64,000 nt of DNA from Aliidiomarina sp. B3213 (GCF_003290085.1 NZ_QMKJ01000004.1:186001-250000); one strand, 5' to 3'. Numbered from the stretch's first letter, positions 8,021 through 19,410 are shown. The notes: generated by a model from the letters alone, not told the origin. Program-made: numbers and translations.

Positions 8021-8049
8021 ATGTTAACAACAACTGTCATTAATGACAA
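8021..8049 (-). promoter_or_regulatory. Promoter with palindromic operator for the methylase operon
   Basis: On the minus strand TTGTCA (8044-8049) and TAACAT (8021-8026) are separated by exactly 17 nt, a good sigma-70 layout 82 nt upstream of the methylase ATG. The perfect 14-bp palindrome TGTCATTAATGACA (8035-8048) covers most of the -35 element and part of the spacer. A protein bound there would block RNA polymerase. The ribbon-helix-helix domain of the first operon gene is the natural candidate (inference). Confidence 0.6.
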
Positions 8050-8687
8050 TCAAGCTCTCAGTGGCAAATTTTTGACCACTAAAAGTATGGGGAAGAAATC
8101 TTCAATTCCTATCAAAGAGTTAGCTTTTTAAACCGACTTACCAGCCTCGATTCAAAGACAGATGCGGAGTCTGATATATTACTGTAGGGATGAATATCCT
8201 CGTAATGTTCATTCTGGGCGTTTCCAAATAAATATTGATGATTTCTAGCATAATTCTTGAGCCGAATCACCGTATGATTGAAGTTACCTGTTACTAAGTA
8301 AATAGTTCAATGTTCTCTGATGTCCAAAACCTAGAACTTGGGTTTGCGTAGCAGAACAGGACCTAGAATCCTCTCATTATTGAGTAAAAGGCAATCTTAG
8401 GTATAGGACCCTCGATATCTTTAAAGTAAGTACACTTTAGTCCATGCTAAATTTAACTTTTAATTGGGGTTACCTGATAGAGTGTGGCGAGAAACGAACT
8501 ATTCAGAGTCACACGATTTTTATTACACTAGTCCGAATCCACCCAGTTATTCAGCTAGGTTTTAGGAAGTTAAAATCACAACATGTATTCCGAGCTACCA
8601 ACTTTGAAGGTCGGAACTGGGAAAATACTGATAAATAGAAGCAAAGTAATTCTAAACTTCTCGCAATACATACAAATTTAGCGTAGA
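8050..8687. other. Gene-poor AT-rich right end of the island
   Basis: About 640 bp between the methylase promoter and the tRNA gene. Only a 64-codon frame at 8444-8638 is open on the plus strand; it lacks a ribosome site and resembles nothing I know. An inverted repeat TAAAGT/ACTTTA (8422-8439, 6-nt spacer) precedes it. I looked for integrase or transposase remnants and recognised none. Confidence 0.5.
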
Positions 8688-8764
8688 TGGTGGCCCCTCC
8701 CAGACTTGAACTGGGGACCTACCGATTATGAGTCGGGTGCTCTAACCAACTGAGCTAAGGGGCC
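8688..8764 (-). tRNA. ileX: tRNA-Ile2 (anticodon CAU, lysidine type)
   Basis: The minus strand gives a 77-nt tRNA with encoded CCA. The acceptor pairs GGCCCCT with AGGGGCC. The D-arm reads AGCTCAGTTGGTTAGAGC, the anticodon loop CTCATAA has CAT, and the T-arm CCCAGTTCAAGTCTGGG is perfect. The body matches the E. coli ileX isoacceptor far better than initiator or elongator tRNA-Met; its C34 would be modified to lysidine by TilS to read AUA. It lies downstream of rpoD, as ileX does in E. coli. Its 3' end faces the island, the usual geometry for integration. Confidence 0.93.
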
Positions 8765-8821
8765 ATATCAGGAAGTGCTTTTTGATAAGCGGCGGCAAGT
8801 ATACCCAAATCGAACGCAACA

Positions 8822-8845
8822 AAAAAGCGTCCGAAGACGCTTTTT
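8822..8845 (-). terminator. Rho-independent terminator of rpoD
   Basis: AAAAAGCGTC and GACGCTTTTT form a 10-bp stem with a 4-nt loop, ending in T-runs on both strands. It sits 16 bp past the rpoD stop codon and separates rpoD from the tRNA gene. Confidence 0.85.
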
Positions 8846-8860
8846 GATGAAGTTGGCTAC

Positions 8861-10699
8861 TTATTCGTCTAAGAAGCTCTTCAAAGATTCGCTGCGGCTT
8901 GGGTGGCGCAGTTTACGAAGTGCTTTGGCTTCAATTTGACGAATACGCTCACGCGTTACGTCGAACTGCTTACCTACTTCTTCTAACGTATGGTCAGTAT
9001 TCATACCGATACCAAAACGCATACGCAGCACTTTCGCTTCACGCTGTGTTAAGCCACCAAGTACTTCTACAACAGCATTCGTTAAGCTATCTGAAGTCGC
9101 CGCGTCAACCGGAAGGTCCAGCGTTGTGTCTTCGATAAAATCACCAAGATGCGAATCTTCGTCGTCGCCAATTGGCGTCTCCATTGAAATTGGCTCTTTG
9201 GCAATTTTAAGCACTTTACGAATTTTGTCTTCAGGCATAGCCATACGCTCTGCCAGTTCTTCAGGGTGCGGTTCACGACCCATTTCCTGAAGCATTTGAC
9301 GAGAAATACGGTTCAACTTATTGATTGTTTCAATCATGTGTACCGGAATACGGATTGTTCTTGCTTGGTCGGCAATAGAACGCGTGATTGCCTGACGAAT
9401 CCACCATGTGGCGTACGTCGAGAACTTATAACCGCGACGGTATTCAAACTTATCAACAGCCTTCATCAAACCAATGTTACCTTCCTGGATTAGGTCCAAG
9501 AACTGCAAACCACGGTTCGTATATTTTTTCGCGATTGAAATAACCAAACGTAGGTTGGCTTCTACCATTTCTTTCTTCGCACGGCGAGCTTTTGCTTCAC
9601 CAATAGACATGCGACGGTTGATGTCTTTTACGTTCGCAATCGACAATCCAGTTTCTTCTGCAATACTGCGAAGCTTCTGTACACAGCGCTCTACTTCTTC
9701 ACGCTGCTCAGTTAATACTTCAGTAGAGCCCGTGCCTTTTTCAACAAAGCCGTCGAACCACTCCATAGTCGTTTCGTGGCCAGAGAAAGAAGTTACAAAA
9801 GAACGCTTAGGAACCTTCGCTTGTTCAAGAACAACTTTCATAATAAGGCGTTCTTGAATGCGTACACGGTTCATCATTTCGCGCATGTCACGCACTAAAC
9901 GGTCGAACTGCTTAGGAACCAAACGGAACTGCTTAAACAGGTCGCTTAGTTTTTCAATTTCTTCTTTAGCTTTCTTATGACCGCGCCCGTGCTTCTTAAT
10001 TGCAGTGCGCGTCGACTCGTATTGACTGCGAAGCTCACCGAATTTTTCTTTCGCTAACTCTGGGTCGATACCATTGTCAGCAGAATCATCGTCATCCGAG
10101 TCTTCGTCTTCATCTTCATCGTCTTCATCTTCAAGCTGATCATCAGTAAGCTCTGAGCCCACATGAGTTGCGCTTACTGGCGCTTGGTCAGCTTCGTCTG
10201 GGTCGATAAAGCCTGAAATAATTTCGGTTAAGCGAATTTCTTCAGCTTCATAAGCATCCCACTGGTCGAGTAGGAAGTTAATTGCTTCAGGATACTCCGC
10301 AACAGAGCACTGCACCTGGTTAATACCGTCTTCGATACGCTTTGCGATATCAATTTCGCCTTCACGCGTAAGTAGCTCAACGGTACCCATTTCACGCATA
10401 TACATACGCACAGGGTCTGTAGTGCGACCTATCTCGCTTTCTACGGTAGCTAGGGCAGCTGCTGCAGCTTCGGCTGCATCTTCGTCAGCCGTGTCTTCGC
10501 TCATCATGAGTTCATCAGCGTCTGGGGCATTCTCAAACGTTTTGATACCCATGTCGTTAATCATTCGGATGATGTCTTCAATCTGATCCGAATCGACTAA
10601 ATCTTGTGGTAAATGATCGTTTACTTCAGCGTACGTTAAGTAGCCTTGTTCCTTGCCTTTGGCAATAAGAAGTTTAAGTTGCGACTGTTTAGTCTGCAT
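8861..10699 (-). CDS. rpoD: RNA polymerase primary sigma factor RpoD (sigma-70)
   Basis: The housekeeping sigma factor of about 612 residues (E. coli 613). Region 1.1 starts [20 protein letters not shown]; an acidic stretch ([14 protein letters not shown]) marks the non-conserved insert. Region 2 contains the -10-recognition sequence with [15 protein letters not shown] and region 4.2 ends [20 protein letters not shown], the helix-turn-helix for the -35 element. I place the start at 10699: GAGGTG lies 9 nt upstream and the protein then lines up with E. coli from its first residues; a longer frame to 10762 would add 21 unlike residues. It is the last gene of rpsU-dnaG-rpoD. Confidence 0.97.
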   Translation of the reverse strand: MQTKQSQLKLLIAKGKEQGYLTYAEVNDHLPQDLVDSDQIEDIIRMINDMGIKTFENAPDADELMMSEDTADEDAAEAAAAALATVESEIGRTTDPVRMYMREMGTVELLTREGEIDIAKRIEDGINQVQCSVAEYPEAINFLLDQWDAYEAEEIRLTEIISGFIDPDEADQAPVSATHVGSELTDDQLEDEDDEDEDEDSDDDDSADNGIDPELAKEKFGELRSQYESTRTAIKKHGRGHKKAKEEIEKLSDLFKQFRLVPKQFDRLVRDMREMMNRVRIQERLIMKVVLEQAKVPKRSFVTSFSGHETTMEWFDGFVEKGTGSTEVLTEQREEVERCVQKLRSIAEETGLSIANVKDINRRMSIGEAKARRAKKEMVEANLRLVISIAKKYTNRGLQFLDLIQEGNIGLMKAVDKFEYRRGYKFSTYATWWIRQAITRSIADQARTIRIPVHMIETINKLNRISRQMLQEMGREPHPEELAERMAMPEDKIRKVLKIAKEPISMETPIGDDEDSHLGDFIEDTTLDLPVDAATSDSLTNAVVEVLGGLTQREAKVLRMRFGIGMNTDHTLEEVGKQFDVTRERIRQIEAKALRKLRHPSRSESLKSFLDE

Positions 10700-10752
10700 A
10701 CAGGCCAACACCTCAATCAAAGAATTTTGGGAACCGCTCGAAATGACCGCAT

Positions 10753-10758
10753 AGTATA
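10753..10758 (-). promoter_or_regulatory. Possible internal promoter -10 element before rpoD
   Basis: Within the 114-bp dnaG-rpoD gap the minus strand has TATACT, a strong -10 match, 53 nt before the rpoD ATG. No convincing -35 lies 16-18 nt upstream. E. coli also has internal promoters before rpoD, so this is plausible but unproven. Confidence 0.35.
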
Positions 10759-10813
10759 ACAAATATACGAGGATTCAGCCAGTCGAGATGATAATATTTT
10801 CTGAAAAGCCTTG

Positions 10814-12553
10814 TTAACTCATACCTTTTAAAGACTTTAAAATAAAAACTAATTCTTGCTGCTTTTCTGGAGTAAGTTCTTCTTTCGGTAATAACCGTAA
10901 TTCTTCATATCTTTGTTCGAAATAACGGTCCACCAGAAATAGAAACGTTTCTTGAAATTCTCTCTCAATGTTCTGCTCGCTTACCGCATGGTCCCAGAGT
11001 GCGAGTTCACGAAGCTTTTCTTCATGTTTCGTTCCGCGCCAGCCTTCTAATACTGTAGCCGGGGTAAGTCCGTCAGACTGAGTTTGACGATGTAACGCTA
11101 GCAACACCTTCACATGATCCATTTTCAGCTTTTCCAACGTTTTGTTGGGCTTGACTGATTTTCCTAACCACGGGTTCTGTAGTAACAACCCAATAGCGCG
11201 CTCCACAGGCGTGTACTTTTGCCGCTTCTCTTGCGCTTTGAAGGTACTGTTTGTTTTCGGCGTAATATGGTCAACCTGCGCCACGCTTCGACCTAGCCTC
11301 TTCGCAAGCTCTTCTTTCAACAGGTCGCCATAAAAGTCACTGTGTACTTTCTCTATAAGAGGTTTCGCGTCAGCAATGAGTTTGGCTTTACCTGCATCTT
11401 GAGTAAGATCTACTCCCTCACACAAATGATCAAAGAAGTAGTCTTTAAATGAGCGAGCATCGTTCAGCTTGGCTTCAAACTGCTCCTTACCTTCCCTGCG
11501 AATTAAACTGTCTGGATCTTCTCCGTCAGGGAGAAATAAGAAGCGTAAATCTTGGCCGTCTCGCATAAGTGGCAACGCGTTTTCTAATGCACGCCAAGCC
11601 GCGTCGCGTCCTGCGCGGTCACCGTCAAAACAACAAACTACTTTTGGCGCCTGGCGGAATAATAGCTGTAAGTGATCTGATGTAGCAGCAGTACCCAGAG
11701 CGGCAACGGAGTAATGAACTCCATGCTGCGATAACGCAACCACATCCATATAGCCTTCAACGATAAGCACCGTGTCTAGTTGCTTAATCTTCTGCTTCAT
11801 TTCGTAAAAGCCGTAAAGCTCTCGACCTTTATGAAACAACCGTGTTTCCGGTGAGTTTAGGTACTTAGGACCTTGATCGTTGTCTAGAACTCGTCCTCCG
11901 AAACCTACGGTTCTGCCCCGCTTGTCTCGAATTGGAAACATGATGCGGTCTCTAAAAAAGTCGAAGCGCTTACCGCGATCGTTCTCAGAGATCAGTTTTA
12001 AAGCAAGTAATTGCTTCTCTTTTTTACCGCCAGCACCTAAATGCTTAAGTATGCCGTCCCAGCCATCTGGCGCATAACCAATACCGAAAGCTTTAACGAT
12101 TTCACCAGTTAAGCCACGCCCTTTTAGGTAATCGATAACCTTTTCGGAGTTAGGATGCTTTCGTAATTGGCTTGCAAAGAACTGACCGGCTTGCTCCATG
12201 AGTGCAAAGTCGTCTTCTATTTCTGACTTGTCTCGAGTAGGCCCGGTTCCTTTCTCACGCGGAACTTCCAAACCCATATCTGCTGCTAACGCTTCTACAG
12301 CGTCAGGAAACTCTAAGCCCTCGTACTCCATAATGAAATCGAGAGCATTGCCGTGCGCTCCACAACCAAAGCAATGATAAAACTGCTTGTCAGGAGCAAC
12401 CGTAAAGGAAGGAGTTTTCTCGCCATGAAATGGGCAACAGGCTTGGTAGTTCTTACCCGCCTTTTTTAAGCGCAAGCGACTGTCTATAACCGACACAACG
12501 TCGGCTCTAGCGATTAAGTCTTGAATAAAGTCACGAGGAATTAAACCAGCCAT
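10814..12553 (-). CDS. dnaG: DNA primase DnaG
   Basis: Makes RNA primers for the replication fork. The N-terminal zinc domain is clear (CCPFHGEKTPSFTV, then FYHCFGCGAHG). The TOPRIM core follows (VEGYMDVVALSQHGV, later CFDGDRAGRDAAWRAL), and the C-terminal part should be the DnaB-binding domain. I start it at 12553 (MAGLIPRDFI), giving 579 residues and matching the E. coli N-terminus; a longer frame to 12616 would run back through the terminator hairpin. It is the middle gene of the macromolecular synthesis operon, 97 bp after rpsU. Confidence 0.96.
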   Translation of the reverse strand: MAGLIPRDFIQDLIARADVVSVIDSRLRLKKAGKNYQACCPFHGEKTPSFTVAPDKQFYHCFGCGAHGNALDFIMEYEGLEFPDAVEALAADMGLEVPREKGTGPTRDKSEIEDDFALMEQAGQFFASQLRKHPNSEKVIDYLKGRGLTGEIVKAFGIGYAPDGWDGILKHLGAGGKKEKQLLALKLISENDRGKRFDFFRDRIMFPIRDKRGRTVGFGGRVLDNDQGPKYLNSPETRLFHKGRELYGFYEMKQKIKQLDTVLIVEGYMDVVALSQHGVHYSVAALGTAATSDHLQLLFRQAPKVVCCFDGDRAGRDAAWRALENALPLMRDGQDLRFLFLPDGEDPDSLIRREGKEQFEAKLNDARSFKDYFFDHLCEGVDLTQDAGKAKLIADAKPLIEKVHSDFYGDLLKEELAKRLGRSVAQVDHITPKTNSTFKAQEKRQKYTPVERAIGLLLQNPWLGKSVKPNKTLEKLKMDHVKVLLALHRQTQSDGLTPATVLEGWRGTKHEEKLRELALWDHAVSEQNIEREFQETFLFLVDRYFEQRYEELRLLPKEELTPEKQQELVFILKSLKGMS

Positions 12554-12597
12554 GCGGTTAATGTACTCTTTCTTTTTCGACAAAGAAACCAGACACA

Positions 12598-12624
12598 AAA
12601 AAACCGTGCCGAGCACGGTTTTTT
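12598..12624 (-). terminator. Intra-operon terminator between rpsU and dnaG
   Basis: AAACCGTGC and GCACGGTTT form a stem with a 3-nt loop, with long A and T runs on either side. E. coli has a partial terminator at the same place that lowers dnaG expression relative to rpsU. Position and shape suggest the same attenuating role here. Confidence 0.85.
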
Positions 12625-12649
12625 CGAAAACTTAGCTGTGAAGCAGTTC

Positions 12650-12865
12650 TTAGTACAAACGCGTACGACGTGCGTTTTCACGAGCCAATTTTTTTGCGTG
12701 ACGTTTTACCGCCGCAGCTTTCTTGCGCTTACGCTCTGCCGTTGGCTTTTCATAGAACTCACGGCTACGAACTTCAGACAAAACGCCTGCTTTTTCACAA
12801 GAACGCTTAAAACGACGTAACGCTACGTCAAATGGCTCGTTTTCTTTCAATTTAACTGCTGGCAT
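12650..12865 (-). CDS. rpsU: 30S ribosomal protein S21
   Basis: A 71-residue, very basic protein with the canonical S21 sequence ([19 protein letters not shown], then [18 protein letters not shown]). It binds the small subunit near the 3' end of 16S rRNA and helps base-pairing with the Shine-Dalgarno sequence during initiation. GAGGTGAGAGG precedes the ATG. It leads the rpsU-dnaG-rpoD operon, with a terminator-like hairpin between it and dnaG. Confidence 0.97.
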   Translation of the reverse strand: MPAVKLKENEPFDVALRRFKRSCEKAGVLSEVRSREFYEKPTAERKRKKAAAVKRHAKKLARENARRTRLY

Positions 12866-12996
12866 TAGCCTCTCACCTCAAAAACATTATCTATTGATGT
12901 CTCGAAACTCTTGTTCAACGACACATCAGAGTCGGAAAAAATTGGTGCTGAATTCTAAACAAATACACAGGGTCTGTAAACCCTTTTGTGTAATTT

Positions 12997-13695
12997 CTAT
13001 CCGTGGATCGCTTGTTTGATCAATTTGGAATGTAAAACTAGATCATCTAGTGCATCCAAGTACGCCTGATCTTTCTTATCAATCAATAATCCCATAACCA
13101 TACTTACACCTGACTGCTTAGAGCCACGTATCTCGGCAACTGTCTTCAGTAAGGATTTTTCACCGTCTTTGATCTCAACTTCAACCACCCCGCCATTCAG
13201 TTTATCTGCACTGATCGTAGGATCGGCCTTCGCTGAAAATCCCATACCACCCCGAGAAATATCTTTAATTGTACCTTGCACTTCTTCGATTCCAGAGCCT
13301 TGTGGGAACGGAGAGGGGACACTAGGCGCTGGACGGATCGTAGCGTCTAATTCCACTTCAATTCTTGGTGCTTGGCGCAGGCCTCGAGCCTCGAATCGTT
13401 TAGGGTACTGTAAAAAGACAATACGCTGCGGACGGGTTATCGAACTTAAAAATCCGGTTGCAGCTGCAACAATTTGCCCTTGGTTTAGAACTCCACGAAT
13501 CACTACTGTTGCACAACTACCAAACCAGTCATTCACTTCGTTCCAGTTGTACTTTTTAGATATCTCAACAGCAAGGTACTCAGGTTGCCTCTGCCCAACA
13601 AGAAGCCCTTTCACACGCTCATTGTGTGTTCCAAAACGAAGTTCCATCTCCACCGGCACCGGTCGAATGGAAGGGGTAAAACCCTCTGCACTCAT
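12997..13695 (-). CDS. PilZ-domain protein, YcgR-like (c-di-GMP receptor)
   Basis: A 232-residue soluble protein. The N-terminal 105 residues look like the YcgR-N/PilZN beta-barrel found in flagellar brake proteins. The C-terminal half is a PilZ domain with the cyclic-di-GMP binding signatures: RQAPR (RxxxR) just after the linker and DISRGG (DxSxxG) about 50 residues on. Such proteins reduce flagellar speed or alter motility when c-di-GMP rises. It stands alone between rpsU and tgt. YcgR-like function is inferred from domain order; another c-di-GMP effector role is possible. Confidence 0.8.
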   Translation of the reverse strand: MSAEGFTPSIRPVPVEMELRFGTHNERVKGLLVGQRQPEYLAVEISKKYNWNEVNDWFGSCATVVIRGVLNQGQIVAAATGFLSSITRPQRIVFLQYPKRFEARGLRQAPRIEVELDATIRPAPSVPSPFPQGSGIEEVQGTIKDISRGGMGFSAKADPTISADKLNGGVVEVEIKDGEKSLLKTVAEIRGSKQSGVSMVMGLLIDKKDQAYLDALDDLVLHSKLIKQAIHG

Positions 13696-13815
13696 ACTTG
13701 CAACTCCTTGAACAAACTTGCTATTTCATAGTGACTAATTGTCGGCCTAAGAATTTAAATCTTTACATATTGTGTGCAAGCATTAGCTATTGCGCAAGGC
13801 TTCCACTGCACTTAT

Positions 13816-15986
<2,171 letters not shown>

Positions 15987-16018
15987 ACCGCTTGTTTTCC
16001 TTCATAAATTTACTCAGA

Positions 16019-17287
16019 TTAAACACCAAAAATGTTGCGCAAGCCGAAGAAGAAGATAATCGACATGATAGCGCCCGCAGGTAGAGTAATAACCCATGAA
16101 ACTACGATGCTACCTACAACATTTAAGTTAAGTGCCGCAATACCACGCGCAAGACCTACACCCAGCACAGCACCTACTAGCGTTTGCGTTGTGGAGATAG
16201 GCAAACCTGTCCCCGAAGCAATAATAACGGTACTCGCTGCTGCAAGTTCAGCCGCAAAGCCACGGCTTGGCGTAAGATGTGTAATACCTTTACCAATGGT
16301 TGCGATAACGCGATGACCAAACAGTGCCAAGCCAGCAACAATACCTAACGCGCCTAGTGGTAATACCCACCAAGCTAGAGTTGCTTTCGACTCAACCATA
16401 CCGCCGCTAGAAACTACGCTGACTACTGCAGCCAATGGACCAATCGCGTTAGCCACGTCGTTTGAACCATGTGCAAATGCCATACAACATGCGGTAACTA
16501 CCATAAGAATAGCGAACACTTTTTCGATGTTGGCGAAGTTCACGTGGCGGTCTTTGCTTTCTTCAAAATTCAATCGTGAAATAACGATTCTTCCGAGAAC
16601 AACCAAAGCAAGACCGATACCGATCGCCCATATGTAACCTTCAAGGTTACCCATCTCCAAGCCAACGTGCTTTAGACCTTTCTTGATGGTAAGAAGCGCC
16701 ATGATAAAACCACCAGCACCCATGTAGAATGGTACGTAGGTTTTAGCCGCTTGTAGCGGGTTTTCCTTGTTGAAGATGAGCTTCTGAGCACTCATGAATA
16801 TAAAGTAAGCAATAATACCGGATATGGCTGGGGTAACGATCCAGCTTCCTACGATGCCTGCAACCTTACCCCACTCTACGGCGTCCATAGAGATGCCTAC
16901 TGCCGCGAAGCCTACGATCGCGCCAATGATGGAGTGTGTTGTAGATACCGGCCAACCTAAGTACGACGCCAGTACCAACCACAAACCGGCGGCTAGCAAT
17001 GACGAAATCATACCTATAACCAGTAAATCTGGCGCATTCACCACGTATGCTTGGTCAATAATACCCTTACGAATCGTTGATGTTACCTCGCCACCGGCTA
17101 AATAAGCCCCGGCGAACTCGAATACCATCGCGATAATAATTGCTTGTTTAATAGTTAATGCTTTAGAGCCAACTGAAGTACCCATTGCATTCGCAACGTC
17201 GTTAGCACCAATACCCCAAGCCATTAAAAAGCCGAAAACTGCTGCCAGAACAATTAAGATTGTTCCGTAAGAAGTAATAAAATCCAT
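16019..17287 (-). CDS. PiT-family inorganic phosphate transporter
   Basis: A 422-residue inner-membrane protein with about ten hydrophobic segments. The two signature repeats of the PiT family are present: GANDVANAMGTSVGSKALT near the N-terminus and HGSNDVANAIGPLAAV in the second half, plus GWPVSTTHSIIGAIVG and its repeat GLPISTTQTLVGAVLG. It imports phosphate with a metal ion or proton. The gene follows a DUF47 gene by 20 bp, the common pairing of low-affinity phosphate transporters with their PhoU-like partner. Confidence 0.92.
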   Translation of the reverse strand: MDFITSYGTILIVLAAVFGFLMAWGIGANDVANAMGTSVGSKALTIKQAIIIAMVFEFAGAYLAGGEVTSTIRKGIIDQAYVVNAPDLLVIGMISSLLAAGLWLVLASYLGWPVSTTHSIIGAIVGFAAVGISMDAVEWGKVAGIVGSWIVTPAISGIIAYFIFMSAQKLIFNKENPLQAAKTYVPFYMGAGGFIMALLTIKKGLKHVGLEMGNLEGYIWAIGIGLALVVLGRIVISRLNFEESKDRHVNFANIEKVFAILMVVTACCMAFAHGSNDVANAIGPLAAVVSVVSSGGMVESKATLAWWVLPLGALGIVAGLALFGHRVIATIGKGITHLTPSRGFAAELAAASTVIIASGTGLPISTTQTLVGAVLGVGLARGIAALNLNVVGSIVVSWVITLPAGAIMSIIFFFGLRNIFGV

Positions 17288-17307
17288 TGTCTATCTCCGC
17301 TGTCTGC

Positions 17308-17988
17308 CTAAACGCGCGCGAGCATTAGCTCGAAACGGTTGCCTACACGTTCGGAAAGGTCAGCAAGGTCGCCCACCCAATCTAAGATTTGATACAAGAA
17401 CATCACATCAAGTGGGTTCATGTCGTGTTCAATGTCACGCAAACCACGTCTAAGACTTACTTGCAAAACATCGGTGTCACCTTCAATTTTGTCGAGTTCA
17501 GCGATCATGCTGACAACAAGGTCTCTTTCTCTACCTTTGAACCCTGTTTCTAGCAAGTCATCAAACTCGTTGATGGTGTCTCTCGCCATCTTCGTTGAGT
17601 CCAGACATCTGTCGAGGTAATTTTTGAATGGTTCCAACAACGAGGCAGGGATTGTAAGTTGTCTACCGACAATAAGACCTGCGATGTCTTTAGCTTTGTT
17701 CGCAATTCTGTCTTGTTGCGAAACAAGCTCTAACAAATCTGCTCGTTCTACAGGCAAGAACAAACCACTCGGAAGGTTCAAACGAATTTCGCGTTTAGTG
17801 TGGTCCGCTTCTTTTTCAAGTTTCGCGATTTCCTTTTGCGCTTTCTCCGCTGCTTCCCAGTCACCCGCATATACAGATTCAAAGAATGGTTTCAGCGCCA
17901 TGGCTGTGTCTTGAATCTGATTGATATGCTCAATCACGGGCTTAATAGGAGACTTTGCGAACACTCCTAAAAATGAACTTGCTGGCAT
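17308..17988 (-). CDS. DUF47 (TIGR00153) PhoU-like protein, Pit accessory
   Basis: A 226-residue, all-helical PhoU-like protein. NKAKDIAGLIVGRQL and the Asp/Glu-rich helical pattern (DTDVLQVSLRRGLRDIEHDMNPLDVMFLYQILDWVGDLADLSERVGNR) are typical of DUF47 proteins, which probably bind metal and modulate the adjacent transporter. It precedes the transporter gene in one operon. Function as a Pit regulator is known for some homologues and inferred here. Confidence 0.88.
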   Translation of the reverse strand: MPASSFLGVFAKSPIKPVIEHINQIQDTAMALKPFFESVYAGDWEAAEKAQKEIAKLEKEADHTKREIRLNLPSGLFLPVERADLLELVSQQDRIANKAKDIAGLIVGRQLTIPASLLEPFKNYLDRCLDSTKMARDTINEFDDLLETGFKGRERDLVVSMIAELDKIEGDTDVLQVSLRRGLRDIEHDMNPLDVMFLYQILDWVGDLADLSERVGNRFELMLARV

Positions 17989-18141
17989 ACATTGCCCCTT
18001 TTTTAGTTTCTCTGGTTGTTATGCTTCGCAACAAGCGTCTAACAACAGTGTCATTACAACATCTAGATATGCTCGTTCGGGCTGCATTGTAGCAAACTTA
18101 ATTTAGAAATGAACGCGATGAGATGAACGACAGGGTGAGAT

Positions 18142-18600
18142 TTATTCGAGAGTCTTTAAACGTTCATTTAACTGGTTAATTCTTAATCCTAATCCGGCAA
18201 TAATAGCGTCTTTGAGCTTTTCGCGAATCGAAGATGACATTGAACTCAACGCTTTTGAGTCAATTCTCAGTAGAATAGATTTTACCTCGGCAACGGCTGA
18301 AGCCGTTCGGGGAGCTCGAGTGACAAAAGCGCCCTCGCCCAGAAACTCGCCAGGGCCAATAGAGCCCAATTTACGATTTCCAGACTTCTGAATAATCTTC
18401 ACTTTACCCGCAAGAAGAAGATAGAAAGTGGAGTCTACCTCACCTTCTCTGAAAACATTAAAGTCTTGATTACAAACGTAAACTTCAATTCGGTCTTCCA
18501 ATAACACCTTGCGGTCTTCAATGGAAAATTGCCGAAAGAAGTCCAAACGGTTGATAATTTCCAATAGCTTCAAGTTCGAAAAATTATCAACCCTTTGCAT
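18142..18600 (-). CDS. Cyclic-nucleotide-binding domain protein
   Basis: A 152-residue single-domain protein. The cNMP-binding beta-roll is clear: FREGEVDSTFYLLLAGKVKI, then the phosphate-binding cassette GEFLGEGAFVTRAPRTASAVA. There is no DNA-binding helix-turn-helix, so it is not a CRP-type regulator. A helical C-terminal tail may mediate dimerisation or partner binding. It starts 15 bp after the DUF481 gene, so the two are probably cotranscribed. Ligand (cAMP or other) and target are unknown. Confidence 0.8.
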   Translation of the reverse strand: MQRVDNFSNLKLLEIINRLDFFRQFSIEDRKVLLEDRIEVYVCNQDFNVFREGEVDSTFYLLLAGKVKIIQKSGNRKLGSIGPGEFLGEGAFVTRAPRTASAVAEVKSILLRIDSKALSSMSSSIREKLKDAIIAGLGLRINQLNERLKTLE

Positions 18601-18615
18601 AAGCTTAACTCGACC

Positions 18616-19410
18616 TTATTGGAACGTATAAACTAAGGTTACCGCTGTTTCGGTATCGAGTTTTTCAGGAAAAGTACCGTCGCCTTGCATCGTAACTTGG
18701 CTATTATGCGTAAGTGTTAATGACAAACGCATCGCCAATTTAGAGTTCAAGTTAGACGTTAGCGAAGAAACCGCTCTAGAACGCGTATTATCTTCACCAA
18801 TTTCAGTAGAAATTAGTTGGGTAAACTTAGAGTTTTCAGAAATCGTCCAGTTTACGTTTGTTGCCATACGCAAAATGCCTTCGCTTTCAGTTTCACCAGT
18901 AAGCTCATATTTGTTGTATGACATACCCGGACCCACTTCGAAGTCAGCATAAAGCTTCTCGGTAAAACGGTAACGAGCACCGTAACCAGCCGCAATGGTG
19001 GATTGGTAATCAAACGAGTTCAGTGCGTCGTCTTCGTATGAACCATAGATAAATAGTGAAGAGTGCTCTGACCCTCTGAACAAGCGATTAGACTGAATAG
19101 ACATAAACAAACGATCTGCGTCGATTGCAGTGTCACCCGCGTCAGTTTCACGTTCTTGGCGGTAGTAGTCGAGCATACTTTTATGGCGCCACATGCCTGC
19201 GTCACGAGAAAGGTCAAACTTGGCTTTCCAAGATTCCGTTTCGGTATTTCCCGAACGCATCAAGAAACCGAATTCTGCACTTGCAGACCAACTGTCTTCT
19301 TCAACTGCGGGATCGCGATCCTGAATATCGTCGAACATGAAAGAAGAAGCCTGAACAGCACTTGTAAATAGTGCCGCAAGTATACTGGTAGCTAAAACAA
19401 ACTTGCGCAC
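18616..19410 (-). CDS. DUF481 family outer-membrane protein
   Basis: A 264-residue protein with a clear signal peptide (RKFVLATSILAALFTSAVQA) and then alternating beta strands rich in aromatics, ending VTLVYTFQ, typical of an outer-membrane barrel with a terminal Phe/Gln. It resembles DUF481 proteins such as YdiY, described as salt- or acid-induced; role otherwise unknown. I place the start at a GTG (19408-19410) with GGGGGA just upstream; a longer TTG-started frame would put charged-free residues ahead of the signal peptide and is unlikely. Confidence 0.8.
   Translation of the reverse strand: MRKFVLATSILAALFTSAVQASSFMFDDIQDRDPAVEEDSWSASAEFGFLMRSGNTETESWKAKFDLSRDAGMWRHKSMLDYYRQERETDAGDTAIDADRLFMSIQSNRLFRGSEHSSLFIYGSYEDDALNSFDYQSTIAAGYGARYRFTEKLYADFEVGPGMSYNKYELTGETESEGILRMATNVNWTISENSKFTQLISTEIGEDNTRSRAVSSLTSNLNSKLAMRLSLTLTHNSQVTMQGDGTFPEKLDTETAVTLVYTFQ

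Noticed and set aside
8444-8638. 64-codon open frame near the right end of the island
   Set aside because: No ribosome site before the ATG, no recognisable sequence, and it lies in otherwise non-coding AT-rich DNA.
8050-8687. Remnant integrase next to tRNA-Ile2
   Set aside because: I looked for tyrosine-recombinase motifs at the tRNA-proximal island end and saw none; translated fragments are broken by stops.
1420-8687. CRISPR array or insertion sequence in the island
   Set aside because: No regularly spaced direct repeats, no terminal inverted repeats with target duplication and no transposase motif were found.
12554-12616. Extended dnaG start
   Set aside because: The extra codons run back into the rpsU-dnaG terminator hairpin and do not resemble DnaG; the protein aligns with E. 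coli from 12553.
13169-13711. 180-codon open frame opposite the PilZ gene
   Set aside because: It is an antisense shadow of a well-supported PilZ protein, without a ribosome site or recognisable motif.
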